This document shows positions 26,401 through 38,400 of a DNA stretch of 64,000 bases, in pieces. Below the pieces are notes generated by a model, which did no database searches, was not told the origin of the DNA, and saw only the letters and a list, made by a program, of their open reading frames with translations. Source of the stretch: Ascidia mentula (lineage: Eukaryota > Chordata > Ascidiacea > Phlebobranchia > Ascidiidae); NCBI GenBank assembly GCA_947561715.1, contig OX387202.1:3410001-3474000 (forward strand), written 5' to 3'. The first letter of the stretch is position 1; the number at the start of each line of letters is the position of its first letter. Position numbers and translations under genes: made by a program.

Positions 26401-28322
26401 ATTATAATTACTCGGATAATTTTGGGACTGGATTTGCACTGGAAAACTGGAAATACTAATTGAAGGACAGTTTGATTCAACATCTGAAAAGGGAACATTT
26501 CACTTATGTAAAAATTTGAAAATTTTGGCATATTCGTACAAATAGCAAACGAAACGATATTACAATCAACAAACAAACAAAATGTCGGGCTTACAATGGT
26601 AAACAGCAAATTCCACGACTCCGGATACGGTGTTACTTGTTTTGCAATCATACGTAATGATGCCTGTAGGAGAAACCACAAATCCGCTTGAGGTTCCGTC
26701 CCCTGTGACTCGGTGAAGAAATCCAGTTCCATCAGAAATCTACAAACAATACTGGAGTAAAATATAATAAGATTAGTGATTACGAATAAATACTACTCAT
26801 TCCGATATTTGCCACCGTTGTAAATGGTAGCGCATTAAATCCAGCGCTTCGGAAATAGATTGCTTAACTTACAAAACTAGAAAAACAAGATCGACTAACA
26901 AACAAAGCAGCAAGAAATTGAAACTCTAAATCACTACTGTATAAAAAACTATGTTATAAACAAAAGAGTAGGCTAATCTATGAAACTTACATCGCAATAA
27001 TCGCTTGCAGCTAACCGTCCTAAATGAACATATGTAAAAAGTGGGTTTGATGGAGACGTAGTGAAACGCACTGTGTATGTAAGACAGTTTGCAGATATCT
27101 GCACTGCAAAACCGTCAATTGGAACCACGTGATTTCCGGCAGAGCAAGCGCGGGAGTCTAGAAAAATTGTCTGTTAGAATAGTTCAAAACACACGACACA
27201 CTGAAAAGCTGAAAAATAGATTCAATTTCTGGATATTTACTGAAGCTTGGGTATACAATAAGTGAGTTGTGTTCGTGTTGCAATTTAGTGTTTGGTTTGG
27301 TCAACGTACTGTCTATGGAACGTTGGGCACACCACTGCATAATTGCCAAAACTGACACAGGTTATAACCTATAGGTGTTGCGTAACTTTGTTTTGTATAC
27401 CTGGTTTTGTGATCAGCAGACAGTTGTGCATTCTGTTATAAACTATCAGGTCTTGTTGGTGCAGCTAATGGATAACAACATTTTGCCGGTTAACTGGCCA
27501 TACAGAGAATGTGAGGTTCTAATTTGTAGTAGATTTTTTGCCGTTAGACACCGAACTAAAAACAACGCTTTTTCATGGTTGCATGGCTTCCTTGTATTAT
27601 GTCCGCATAATATGCATTGCCCACAAGAGTATATATAGCTTCTCACAGGGTTGTTGCATTTGCATCGCCAGCTGCTGGTAATCAGTTAATATATTACACA
27701 AAGAAGGTGCTGGTCGTTTGTAAATGACGTAGGAAGAACCGTGGCACGGGAGGTAAGCGCATTATTTCCCGCTGATTGCACCATAGTCTGACTGGAATGT
27801 CTTAAACATGCACGCTTTTAAGTTGTTCAACCGATAGCTCAAACGCTTGACAAAATGCATAGGCTTGAGCACAAGGAAGCTTCTGGTTGCAAAGCACTTT
27901 TCTGTCATCGCCAAGACTTTGTGGAAATGACCACTGGTTTTTATTAAAACTGTGCAGTGAAAAACATTCTGAAATCGCGCGAATCAACACTTTCGTATGT
28001 GAATAACATTGAGATTGTATTGTCTCTAAGATAGGTATGCGACGTCAGGTTGTATTCACTTCTTATAACTACACTATGAGAGTTTCCTTTTCATTATTAT
28101 TATTATTGTCCTATAATTAAAATTTTTGCATCCTTGTCCGATTTGGAAATTACAAAAGTTTAAAATTGCCAAACGTTTTTTCTATGTTGCAAATAAGGCT
28201 TAAACAACAATTATCAGGAACCCCAACCCAACTATGAGAACTCAGCAAGAAAAAGTAACAGTGTTTCACTCACAATTTCCTGCGAACACCGCCAGAAATG
28301 CCAGATATAGGATGAGATTCAT
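23410..28322 (-). pseudogene. CUB-CUB-ZP transmembrane protein, copy B (one frameshift)
   Basis: Thirteen exons, high to low: 28,274-28,322; 26,991-27,157; 26,595-26,739; 26,299-26,483; 25,815-25,962; 25,658-25,715; 25,216-25,384; 24,929-25,089; 24,375-24,554; 24,239-24,309; 23,877-24,066; 23,710-23,815; 23,410-23,537. Signal peptide MNLILYLAFLAVFAG, CUB-like domain, CUB (SQNYPSNYNLNTLCFWEL), ZP module, KKRS site and transmembrane helix (FVSSVVIAASLMLFMLVWAF) are all readable. The one fault is in exon 9: it is 180 nt instead of the 181 nt seen in the other three copies, one base missing at about 24,378 next to the donor (GTCAG rather than GTCCAG). This shifts the C-terminal half of ZP. Intact length would be 585 residues. 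It may be a very young pseudogene, an allele, or a sequence error. Confidence 0.75.
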
Positions 28323-28700
28323 CTTCTGATGTTCAGTTTTCTCTTAACCAGACAGCACTACATAAACCATGTTATTAGAACCGATGCGGGTATTGCTGTT
28401 TAATTAGGTCATCAAACGATGGCCTACACAACAATTAAATAACTCATCTTTTTTAAGGTACATGTCAAGCAATGCCGTTAGACCGCTTTGATGTTAATAT
28501 CAGGAACTTTTTGAATTCTGTGCATTTCGAAATGTTCAATTCAAATTGTAAAATATATTTGCATGCCGTTTTACATGTCCGCTACTACAACAACGGTTTC
28601 AACCGATATTAGTTTTTCAGTTTTGAGCTTTAGCCAGCTCGTATCTCTAAGTCTTTAAAAAGCATGTAGCAAAATACAATAGGAACCAAAACAATGTGTG

Positions 28701-28831
28701 TGGCACTGAAAATCCTACCGATCTGGCGATTCATACATAGAAGGGAAGTTATATTCTTTAAGGCAAGGGTTCCAACCCTGAAACCGAATGTAAAACTGAC
28801 GAATCTTTGCCGACATTTGTCTGCAATCATC
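28701..28831 (+). pseudogene. Relic of ZP exon 7, copy B
   Basis: Same degenerate plus-strand exon as at 6,070-6,200, with a few base differences. It predates the A/B duplication, since both copies have it at equal position, and it points to a lost family member in the plus orientation. Confidence 0.6.
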
Positions 28832-28935
28832 AACGAGGTGAAGTTTGATGTTTTGCGAATCCCCGCTAATTTGATGAGAGAGTAATAACCTTTCCACAAA
28901 CAATTGGCACAAAGCTATAGCATTCTTTTATGTCC

Positions 28936-29495
28936 TGTAATATACGTCACAGAAAGCAGTGTTTGTATTGCGTAATGTTTTGCGTGTGTAACATACGTCA
29001 CAGAAACCAGTGCTTGTATTGCGTAGTGTTTTGCGCGCTGCTTTGCACATGTACTGCATAATCCCACAATGTGACCCAAATGATTGAGCCATCGAATATT
29101 CTCGAGTAAAGTGATTCATTCAACATCCTGTTTACCACATAAAATGTTCTCCTATGCTTATGTCACAACACACCTATGTTCTTGTATTATATTACTTCAG
29201 CTCTCATAATGGAGAGCGTTAAAGAGCCCAGTTTTTACCAGTAAATTCAGTCAAGTCAAATCTAGTCTTCGCCGTTCTATTTGCTGGCATCCTATCAACG
29301 TTGTATTGAAAGTTGTAATGTACCGTCGTAATGAAGAAGATAACAGAAATGAATACAATTATTCGGGAAGAGATCTTGGTTCTGGGTGCTTTATAGAACG
29401 GGGCAGAAGCAGGTTTAACCATCAAAGAGACTCAATAACCGCTCAGGCCATCGAGACACTGTTAAATATCTCAGAAACACTTCGAGTTATTTACA
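28936..29495. mobile_element. Solo LTR (fossil of an LTR retroelement)
   Basis: A 560-bp insert absent from copy A. It begins TGTAA, ends TTACA, and is flanked by the 4-bp duplication GTCC (28,932-28,935 and 29,496-29,499), which occurs once at the empty site 6,301-6,304. No internal coding region remains, as expected after recombination between two LTRs. Near its left end a unit of about 50 bp (with ACGTCACAGAAA and TTGTATTGCGTA) occurs twice in tandem. Family cannot be fixed without the internal region. It is younger than the A/B duplication. Confidence 0.75.
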
Positions 29496-30139
29496 GTCCA
29501 CTAATGAAGAAAAATTAAATTCACTTGTTAAATATAAAACAGTCTATTGAACAGAATTAACATGTTAAATAGTCATTATGCGACTTGTTAGCCTAATACT
29601 TCGGGTCAGCCCAATCAGATGATTTACAATTGGGGTATTTTTACACAATCAACTCTTCTGGTATGATTGACTGACAAAGTTCTCCAACAATCCCATGGGT
29701 CATATTGCCATTGCGCAATTTAACTTACATCTTAATCCTTTCACAACAAGGAATATAGCCTACAAAAGGCAGCATGTAATGAGTTCTGAAATATTACTCG
29801 CATGTTATTAACTTACTATGGCTTAACATTTCCATTTAAATCCCAGACATAGGCCTATATTTACGTGTGTATGAAACTATACCTTTTCCAAGCTGGTACT
29901 TCATAAAGTAGGCTCTAGGCCCACTGTTTGTGACCACGTTGTGGTAAAAAAAACATAGTTAGGTTTTTTAAATTAGAATTTAAATATTGCATTTCTTATA
30001 CTTTTATAACATTTTTGACCGCATGCCAACACTATTTGCTAATATGTGTGTGACACAGTGAATAATTAACAACTATTTTAAATATTTTGGTACAGACTAA
30101 CTATCCACCTACAACCCTATAATTTCCCGATAGTGGAAC

Positions 30140-32207
30140 CATAGAATACTAAAACATGGAATGGAAACTCCGCTGAAAGTGCGCCGTCACGCATGAGTAA
30201 CACTTTACGCGAAATGAAAAATGCATTGGGTTAAATGCGATTTTGGTGTTTTTTAAGGGGCTTAAAAACCCATCAAATAGAACAAAATTTAAATTTTTTT
30301 AAAAGAAACAGGAAGTTTGGTCCCTCGTCTTTTGAAATATGTGGATGATTTTGAATAAATCGTGTCGCATCATTTTTTAAGGCGATTTGCTGTCTACTGC
30401 CTTTTGGGTCAAACTATGAACAAATAATTGCGCGCTTTTGTTGTTTGCAAGCAGTGGGAGGCTAAATCGAGTAATATTATCAACTACTATGCTTGTTATG
30501 TAAAATCAACTACTTGCTTATTATGTTTTTTTCTAGGACAATATCTCTGCACACAGTAATGCGATTGTTTGGGAATATTTATTTTGCAAAAACAGGGCAT
30601 TTGACAAACAGTTGACAAACGATAGTATGACTGCTTTTTTCTGCGATTTCCGTATGTTGATGAAGATAGAGATGAAGATATTATAATGAACCAAATTATT
30701 AAAATCAGTTGATATCAGGAAATACCTCGCCAACACCATGTTCATACTGCTGAGTGCAAATGTTGTCAGTAAAGTCCAACACAAAACAACATTTTTGTGC
30801 ATAATATGGGTTTGAAAAAGCTAAGCCCTGACAAAATATATGTTGATTGCTTGCAAATACTCAAGGGCAGTGGGAATACTTCCAATATAAACCAACTATA
30901 ATTTGTTTTTAAGTGTTTGCATACGAGCAAATTCTGAAAACTTTCATCTTTTTCTTCAACATGACATGTCTCCTCAGAAGCATTTTAATACATATCTAAA
31001 TCAAATTATGTTGTGTTTTACTTAAAACTAATCTGCGAAGAAAAAAAATGACTAGTGAATAAGGTTATTAATATATTAAGGTCCAATTTTGCTGAAACAA
31101 AAGGCAATTATGTTTAGTTCAACAAAACATTACATATTTTCAACTGTGTCAGGAGCATTCAACCAAGTGTTATGATAAGAGTAAAAAAATATACTTCTGT
31201 TATGTGTGCAATAGTTTGACAAAAATTATTTCCATCAAATTTGTTTTCTTCTTAGGGATATTGGACTAATCAACACTTAAAGGCGAACTTTCGGACAAAA
31301 ATGCCAATATACAACCAAATATTTACAGTGAAATCGAATAGAAAACTCAGTGATGCGTGGGAAAAATGTATAAGGTAGATTACTAGTACAAAAAAAGCAA
31401 GTTCAGTAATATTCACAGAGCATCGGCTCATATGTGGCATGAATTGCTCAAAACCAATGGAATATAAAAAATGACATAAGAATTTATTTGATGATGTCAA
31501 TATTTTTAAGATAACTACCACTATTTATTTATTATTTAATATTATTTGCATAAAAGATGAAAAACGGCCAGATTTAAGTATGGTTAACCAAGTAAATACA
31601 ATCTTTAAAATTAAGCAGCTAAATTTGGCCCAATCTTATCTGGTTTACAAAGGCTACAATCTGACATTTTGGGCCAAAAACTACTTCATGTAGTACTGCA
31701 CTATCTGTCCAACATATGTCTTTACAAAAAGAGGAGCTATGAAACATTTTGATACATACCCAATAATGACTGCAAAAATGTGACCTCTGGGTCTGACTGT
31801 TTTGTTCAAATATTACGTTTCTGAATCCCATGATTGCTTTTTAGGCAGATATGCAAATCTAAAACATTACGTCATCACTTGAATGACGTAATTACATGTC
31901 TTACGTCATCTTTGAGGTTGACGCGATGACGTATTAACATTTTTTTAGTCAGTAAGGTGACTTGTAACACACGGTTAAAAAGTGTGTTAGAGCGCGTCAT
32001 AATTAAAATCATCCACATATTTTAAAAGATTAAGGATGAAACTACTTGAATTACATTTAAATAAATTCTTGTGGTTACATTAACTTGGAGTTTTTCGCCG
32101 GCGAAAAACGCCAAAATCGCATTTAACCCAATGCATTTTTCATTTTGCGTAAAGTGTTACTCATTCGTGACGAAAAGAGTTTCCATTCCATGTTTTAGTA
32201 TTCTATG
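30140..32207. mobile_element. 2,068-bp non-autonomous DNA transposon with long inverted repeats
   Basis: Ends are CATAGAATACTAAAACATGG and its exact mirror. The inverted repeats run on for about 110 bp with few mismatches and then, with gaps, to about 220 bp (AAATATGTGGATGATTTT mirrored near 32,010). The target duplication is 7 bp, GTGGAAC (30,133-30,139 and 32,208-32,214). Copy A has the empty site (GTGGGAC at 6,937-6,943). The longest open frames inside are under 90 codons and none looks like a transposase. The superfamily is unsure: a 7-bp duplication with CA ends would suit a P-like or an atypical hAT element. Confidence 0.88.
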
Positions 32208-32481
32208 GTGGAACTGCCCACCGGTTGAGAACCACAGGTTTATGACGTAGCTTTGTGGCTACCCGGTGTAGTAGTATTTTCCTGTGGCTACAATGCGTGT
32301 GATTTCTATGTCAAAAAAATCCCCTTAAACGTTCGTAAATTAAAAATTTGAAGCGGTTATTTTTGAACAGAATCTCTTACTCGAGATTTGTGAAAATCGT
32401 AAGTAAATGAATCAAACAACGTTCTGCAAGTACCGCAAAAGCATCGCGAGCATTGTGTAGAAGAAAAAAGACCGCATGAAA

Positions 32482-35400
32482 ATGGACGTGATTACAGAAC
32501 GAGGTACGTTCGGAATTGTTTTTTTTTGGTGAAATTTTGTTGTTTTAATTGCCTGTTTATTTTAGACGTTCTTCGATTAGCAAATGCCATGTCAGTAAAA
32601 TGCGACCTCAACATCAAACTTGATCAATTACTGCAATGTTCCAGTGATTTCTTTCTGACTCTGTATAATGCTGTTATGGGAGAGCTGCCAATTGGTAAAC
32701 ATCATCCCAGATTGGAAAGTTTGTTTTTTGCGCAGAGGATTTCGTTTCGACAATCGTTAATTGAACGGACGATCGCAACATTTTTTCGTATGTTATTGCA
32801 TTAGCTCAGTAATATTGCGCGGATTATCGGTAAATTTTTGCAAAAGTGCGCGACTCCATCCAGACTGAAGAAACTGTCGTGGAGGATTTATCCCCACTCC
32901 TTATAGCGAAAATTTGTCAACAATCCATGCAATAAAAAGTCGCTTGTGCATTAACATACGGAAAAACGAAAAAAATCCAGCGCACAAACAACAAACTTTT
33001 CAATGTGGAACTGATTCCATATTTTTGGGGGTTTTGAAATCCAGCATTTGATTACTGTACACATAAATTACAAAGTTGTGTGATGTTTTATGCTATTACA
33101 TGATTGGCAGAATTGCCTCACTGTGCAGGTCCTTACCTGGGTCCAGTCTGCAGAGTATGGCAGCTGCACGTGCAAGTTGTATTTCAACTTTTTTGTTTGC
33201 ATGCCAATTTTTTTTACTGCACATGGGAATTTTTTTGTCATGATTGTAAATGTGTAAACGTAAAGATGATTTATTGTTTGCCTTGCACTCGGATAGTTTT
33301 GTTTTTTGTTACACGTTATAATTTGTATATATCTATTTGTTTCTGTTTTAATGCAGGGATCCTGGCTGACTGCACTACATATTGTGCACAAGAGCACAAT
33401 ATGGCATGTGTCATTGACACACTTGCAGACGATTACCTTCATGTTGATCTATCCCATATTTCACCTCGCTACATCGTTGCTGGTGATCCGACCACCATTT
33501 ACAACTTGCTTGAAATTTTAGATGGTTTGTTTGAGTTTATGCTTGACCAGATCAGCAATGGATTGAACAGCGGAGGTAAGTGATTGGTTGATGACTGTCA
33601 TGGATGGGTGAAAAAACTAGGACTAATATCAGATTACAGTTTACTTTTGTTGCATGAGGAAAAGTTCAAAAAACATTGCCACTTTGGAAATATATTTATT
33701 AACATATTTGCATAAATAAGTATGTGTTGATGTCTTTTTCTTTCCTGAAATGGAAACCCTGTTCCAAAAGATATTAGTATTATATGTGATAAAAGTATGA
33801 CATCACATTAATTAGTAAAATTTTGAATAATCAATATTTTTTTACTTGGGTTAGTTCAACTTTTCAGGTTATATTTTTTTAGATGAAGGAGATATTGATT
33901 CTGATGTGATGAGTGAAAAACATCTTGCACACACTTGGGGTCCCAGAGAAAGGAGATATGACAGGTACAAATATAGGCGTCGATTTGGGGGTGACTGGAG
34001 TGACATGTCACCCCTCACAAATAAACAGGGGTGACAAAGCATGCATTGTCACCTCTAGTCATATAAAAACGTTTATGAAAAAGCGTGGATCTCCCACTGA
34101 TGACTTGGATTGGTTCTATTTGAATAAGAATACTAAGGATGCCGCATAGGCGAAATATATTATATATTAAAAAAAAACATCTTGGTTGGATGATTAAGTT
34201 GAAATCTAGGCCAGTCCTAGTCATCACTTTTTGTCACCCCTGGATTTCGTTTAAATTAAAAATTATTGTCAGAAAAACCACATACATTACATTATGCGTT
34301 AAGCAAGTTTCAAACGACCTGTATTATCATCGTCACAATCATGACAAACACAAGTGTCTCGTGGATTGTTACGCAACAAAGTGACACGAAACGGAATTTG
34401 CGTCGTTTACCGATGCTTAGGGCGATACGACTGACAAAATTATTTTTTCCGTGTTTCTAAAACTGGAAATGTCACCCTTAATATTTTACAAAACGTTAAG
34501 AAATCGACGCCTATGGGTACAAAAATGTTGTCTTACAACAAACTCACAATAATATTTTATCGATGTTGCTAATTTTATTTAAAACATTTGTATTCTCACT
34601 CAAATAATTACTTAGTTTTTCATGAAAGACAAACATGTTTGCTGGTCAGTATGAACCATAAGCATGGGCACAGTACTGAAATGAAAACATGCATTTTGAC
34701 TCATTCTTTGTTCATCGTTTTTTAGTGACACAGTATTGGACTCTTCCACCAACACAGCTGAGTTAATTGCTTTGGACAAAAAAATGTCACACAAGGAATC
34801 TGGAAATTTTATGGATGATGAAAAGTTTGTTCCCTTGGAAAAATCAACTTCCCCAGATGTGGAGTGGCACGAACTGAAATCTGTCACCTCCATTTCTGAA
34901 CACACACTGGGGTCAACTGACTTTGATACAACTGTTACCATGGAAACAACCAATGACCGCACAGAGTCACTTTTGAGATTGGCAGAAACACAGGTCAAAC
35001 AATTGGGTTTATCTGATGCTGATAAACCCTCGTCAAGGTCAATCGACAAAACTGATGAACCTGAAACTTTACGCTCCACATACAAGGTTGATTCCAAAGT
35101 ACCAGAAAGGGAGTTTTCTATTGAGGAGCTTGGTGGAAAACTCCCACAAAGCAGATCTGTTGTGGTTTTAGAAAGTTCAGATAAAGGTTCTGGGATTAGT
35201 GTTAGTGATATGGCTAGTGATGATACCCCGTCTGCACCCCCATCTGTTGTGCTTGAAGACAGAAGACCTGCTCCCAGTGAGGTCGGTAAATTTCTTTGTA
35301 CATATAAACTCTTTTTATACAAAAACATGGGATAGAGATTAGAAAATCAAGAATTTCAGATAAATTACCACCATGCAGAGCAGGCTATTTTTTCTACATA

Positions 35401-38400
35401 AATTTACAATGTTTTAATCTGTGTTTTGTGTAGTGTCATGTGTCACCACAATTGGCCAGTTCGATATCCCAAAAAGTTGGTGACGCTCGTATATTATTTA
35501 TATATACTATTAATACTATTGACTCATGGTTGGATGATTTTGTAGAAATCATCCAGTAGCATTGCATCATCGTCCGGTGTGGATGAGCCGGATGGAATTC
35601 CCAAACCTGTTCTCGACGAAGATTTACAAAGTATTTCCTCCATAGAAAAATCTCCAGGAGCCACTCAAACAAGGTACATAGGCGCCTAGTCCGGGGGGGC
35701 AGGGGGGGCGGCGCCCCCCCAGGTTTAAAAAAAAAGAAAACGAGTGGCTATTACGCGCGTCTGTCCGTAACGTTCGAAGATAAAAATACCTAAAAACAAT
35801 GTGTTTCTTGCACGACGCACACAAAATACGTTGACCTAGTTTCGCTTACGTAACTGACATGGGTTGTTGCAACGTCAGTCTCGCAGTACGATATACCAAC
35901 TGGTACTTATTGGTTGTGTCTTAGACCGATCTCGTGTGTTCATCGTTAACGCCGCCCTTTTGGCTAATACGTCTCACTCATTGAAATTTAAATACAGTTT
36001 TTCAATACTTGATGACGTCATAGTAACAAATTATGGCGTCATAATATAGCCGCCCCCCCCCTGGAAAAATGAAAACTAGGCGCCTATGACAAGGTATAAT
36101 TATATATATGTATGTATTTGTATGATACTTAAAATAATTGCCAGGGCAATATAATTTCTTCATATGTATGTATATACCTTTTATGTATTTGTACATAATA
36201 TTGTGTGTACAGGTTATTAATGCAGTGTATGACTGTTTGGAAATATTTTGCCTTTCTGAAAATACTCATTTTTGGTGGATCTATTTCAATTTCAGACAAC
36301 AGCGCTCACCCCAGCGGGATTGGGTGGCACTTTTGAACAACCTACAGAAGACTGTCGATGAGTCCCGCAAAATTCGGGAAAAGTATTTTGTTACTCCACA
36401 AACTGATTCCTTGCCTAGGTGAGATCTTAACCATTGTATTTGTTTCATGTCAATACTTTTGTTTCAGCTACTTTCCAACTAAATGTTTATTTGTTTTATT
36501 CTTAAAATACCATTGAAATATCTTGACAACTTATGTTTGCAAAACTTGATATAGAGACACTGGAATGGATGAAAGTTTTCCTGCTAGTCAAGAACCAACA
36601 GGTCAGTCAGTCAGTATATTTTAATTTTACTTTTTATTACCAGAGTTTATTTTTGCATTCATTAAAATGTATTTTATTGTGAAATTTCCACGAACATAAG
36701 AAACTAAGATACAGCCATTTGATTTGCGTCAACAGAATCTCAAATTTCTCAAGAATCAACCAGACCAAAATCCCTTCAAAGAAATGTTCGTTTTGAAGAC
36801 ACAATTTCCACGAAAACTGCAAAGGAACTGAAGGAATTTCGTGAAGTTCTCCAGCGAGAGAAAGAGTTGCAAAACCTGAAGAACAAGGTCATATATAAGG
36901 ATATATAATTCACTTGTTTAGTAAAAAAACCTGTTGCTGCAATTGTGTTTTTCTTGCAAATTTAAAGATATTTGTGTGTTTGGTCAATTGCTGGGCTAAA
37001 CCCTGAAAAAGTCTCGTCAAATGAAATGTTGGTTAATATTCATTAACAGTTCTCATAAATATGATTCATTCGTGGATGATCGCTTTTATTAAAATATAAT
37101 TACAGGTTTTGTCGGAGAGTTATCGAGATCATTTCGAGGAAGTGGAGGAGTCTGAGCGTGATAAGATGAAACCTCTCATGAAAAAAGCTCAGAAAACAGA
37201 GAGGGATTTTAATTCCAGGATGAAATCCAACAGAAAACCAGTGAAGAAATCTGGTGTGAAAAAAGATCTTGTTTCTGCAGCCAAGTGGAAAAGTTGGCAA
37301 AGTCCTGTTGGTAAATACATTTCAGGTTTTAGCATTTGTATCACAATGTGCCAAATTTTAAGATTTTGGTCTGATATATTTTTACTGCAATATGGAATGT
37401 TGATGTCTTTCATAAAAATGTCAAGTGAACCACATTGTTTGAGACCTATTTTGTTTTTTTCCAAAAATAAGTATATAAATCATATTTGGCATCAAACTAC
37501 TTAACATTAATTAGGCCTTCCTCACTTGTGGGCTTTAACTGATGCATTATTAACTCTGAGATTTAATCATTTATTTTTTCTTAGTCCGGAAAACTCCCCG
37601 CCGGCATCCAATTCCTGCTGATAAGAGAATCCATGGCAATCTTGAGATCGGGGAGCACGATCTTCTTCCTCTCCTCATCTCAGAATTCCCGGGATTACAA
37701 CTTTCTTCTCATCTTCTTAACAATGCATGGAAAAAACAATTCCGTCAAATTGAAGTTCTCACCTCTCGGGAATCCCAACACCAGAAAGCAAAACGACACA
37801 ATGAAAAACAGGTTTGGTTAAATCATCGTTAACTTTCTAAATTTCTCAATTAAAAATGTCCTTGATCTAAATTTAAGGAACATCACAATATGAATATGTG
37901 TGTCTTACAATTAAATTTGCCTGAGCTGATCTGCATAATACGTATCTGGTCTATTGTTACAATAAAGGGAATTCAACAAATTGTAAGATTTCAGACTTCC
38001 GTAGGCACCACCTAGCAAACAGGCTGATTCCTGCTGCCTAAATGACAATTTTCTCATAAACAGATTGAATTACTTTTTCATTTTTAGCTTCAAGCAACTC
38101 ATAATCGTCACCAACTTCTCACTGACATCATGAGGCGAGAACATGAGCACACGCAGAGGGTGAGGGATGCAAAGGAAAGAAAATCAGGAAGAAGGGAGGC
38201 CCAACGTACTGTAAAGGACAAACGACAACAATCTGCGAGAGTTCGTCGATATTATCGCGATTATCAGTTGCAGATGAGGGCGCGGATGTTGAAACGAAGA
38301 ACGAAGGAAGAAAGGGTAACAGTAACCTGAAATTTCTGATAACTCGTGTTTATTCAAATGTTATCTGCTTTGTTTTTTTTATTAATACAGTTTAATAACT

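Larger units (their letters stand above)
28323..32481. other. Intergenic between CUB-ZP copy B and CEP95
   Basis: No intact gene. Same ancestral sequence as 5,605-7,217 plus two insertions (solo LTR and 2-kb transposon). A relic ZP exon sits at about 28,701-28,831. Divergent promoters of the two flanking genes should lie here. Confidence 0.6.
22333..33706. repeat. Segmental duplication, copy B
   Basis: Direct-orientation partner of 1-8,471. After subtracting a 560-bp solo LTR and a 2,068-bp transposon it is about 8.7 kb, equal to copy A plus its 315-bp deletion. About 90 bp present in copy A near 5,650-5,745 is missing near 28,370. It carries the nearly intact CUB-ZP gene and the true start of CEP95, so it is probably the ancestral locus. 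Confidence 0.95.

Noticed and set aside
33104-33583. Open frame of 159 codons in copy B
   Set aside because: It is CEP95 exon 3 (33,357-33,575) extended backward through intron 2; a good acceptor at 33,356 and the phase of exon 2 show the real boundary.
34612-35328. Minus-strand open frame of 238 codons
   Set aside because: Mirror of the long Ser/Thr-rich CEP95 exon 5 (34,726-35,281); no splice signals or homology on the minus strand.
35690-36056. G-run and C-run as a possible G-quadruplex pair
   Set aside because: These are the sub-terminal inverted repeats of the 412-bp MITE and need no separate explanation.
33972-36088. Introns created by the MITEs (true introners)
   Set aside because: Acceptors lie 200 bp or more beyond each element, so the introns existed already; the elements only landed on the donors.
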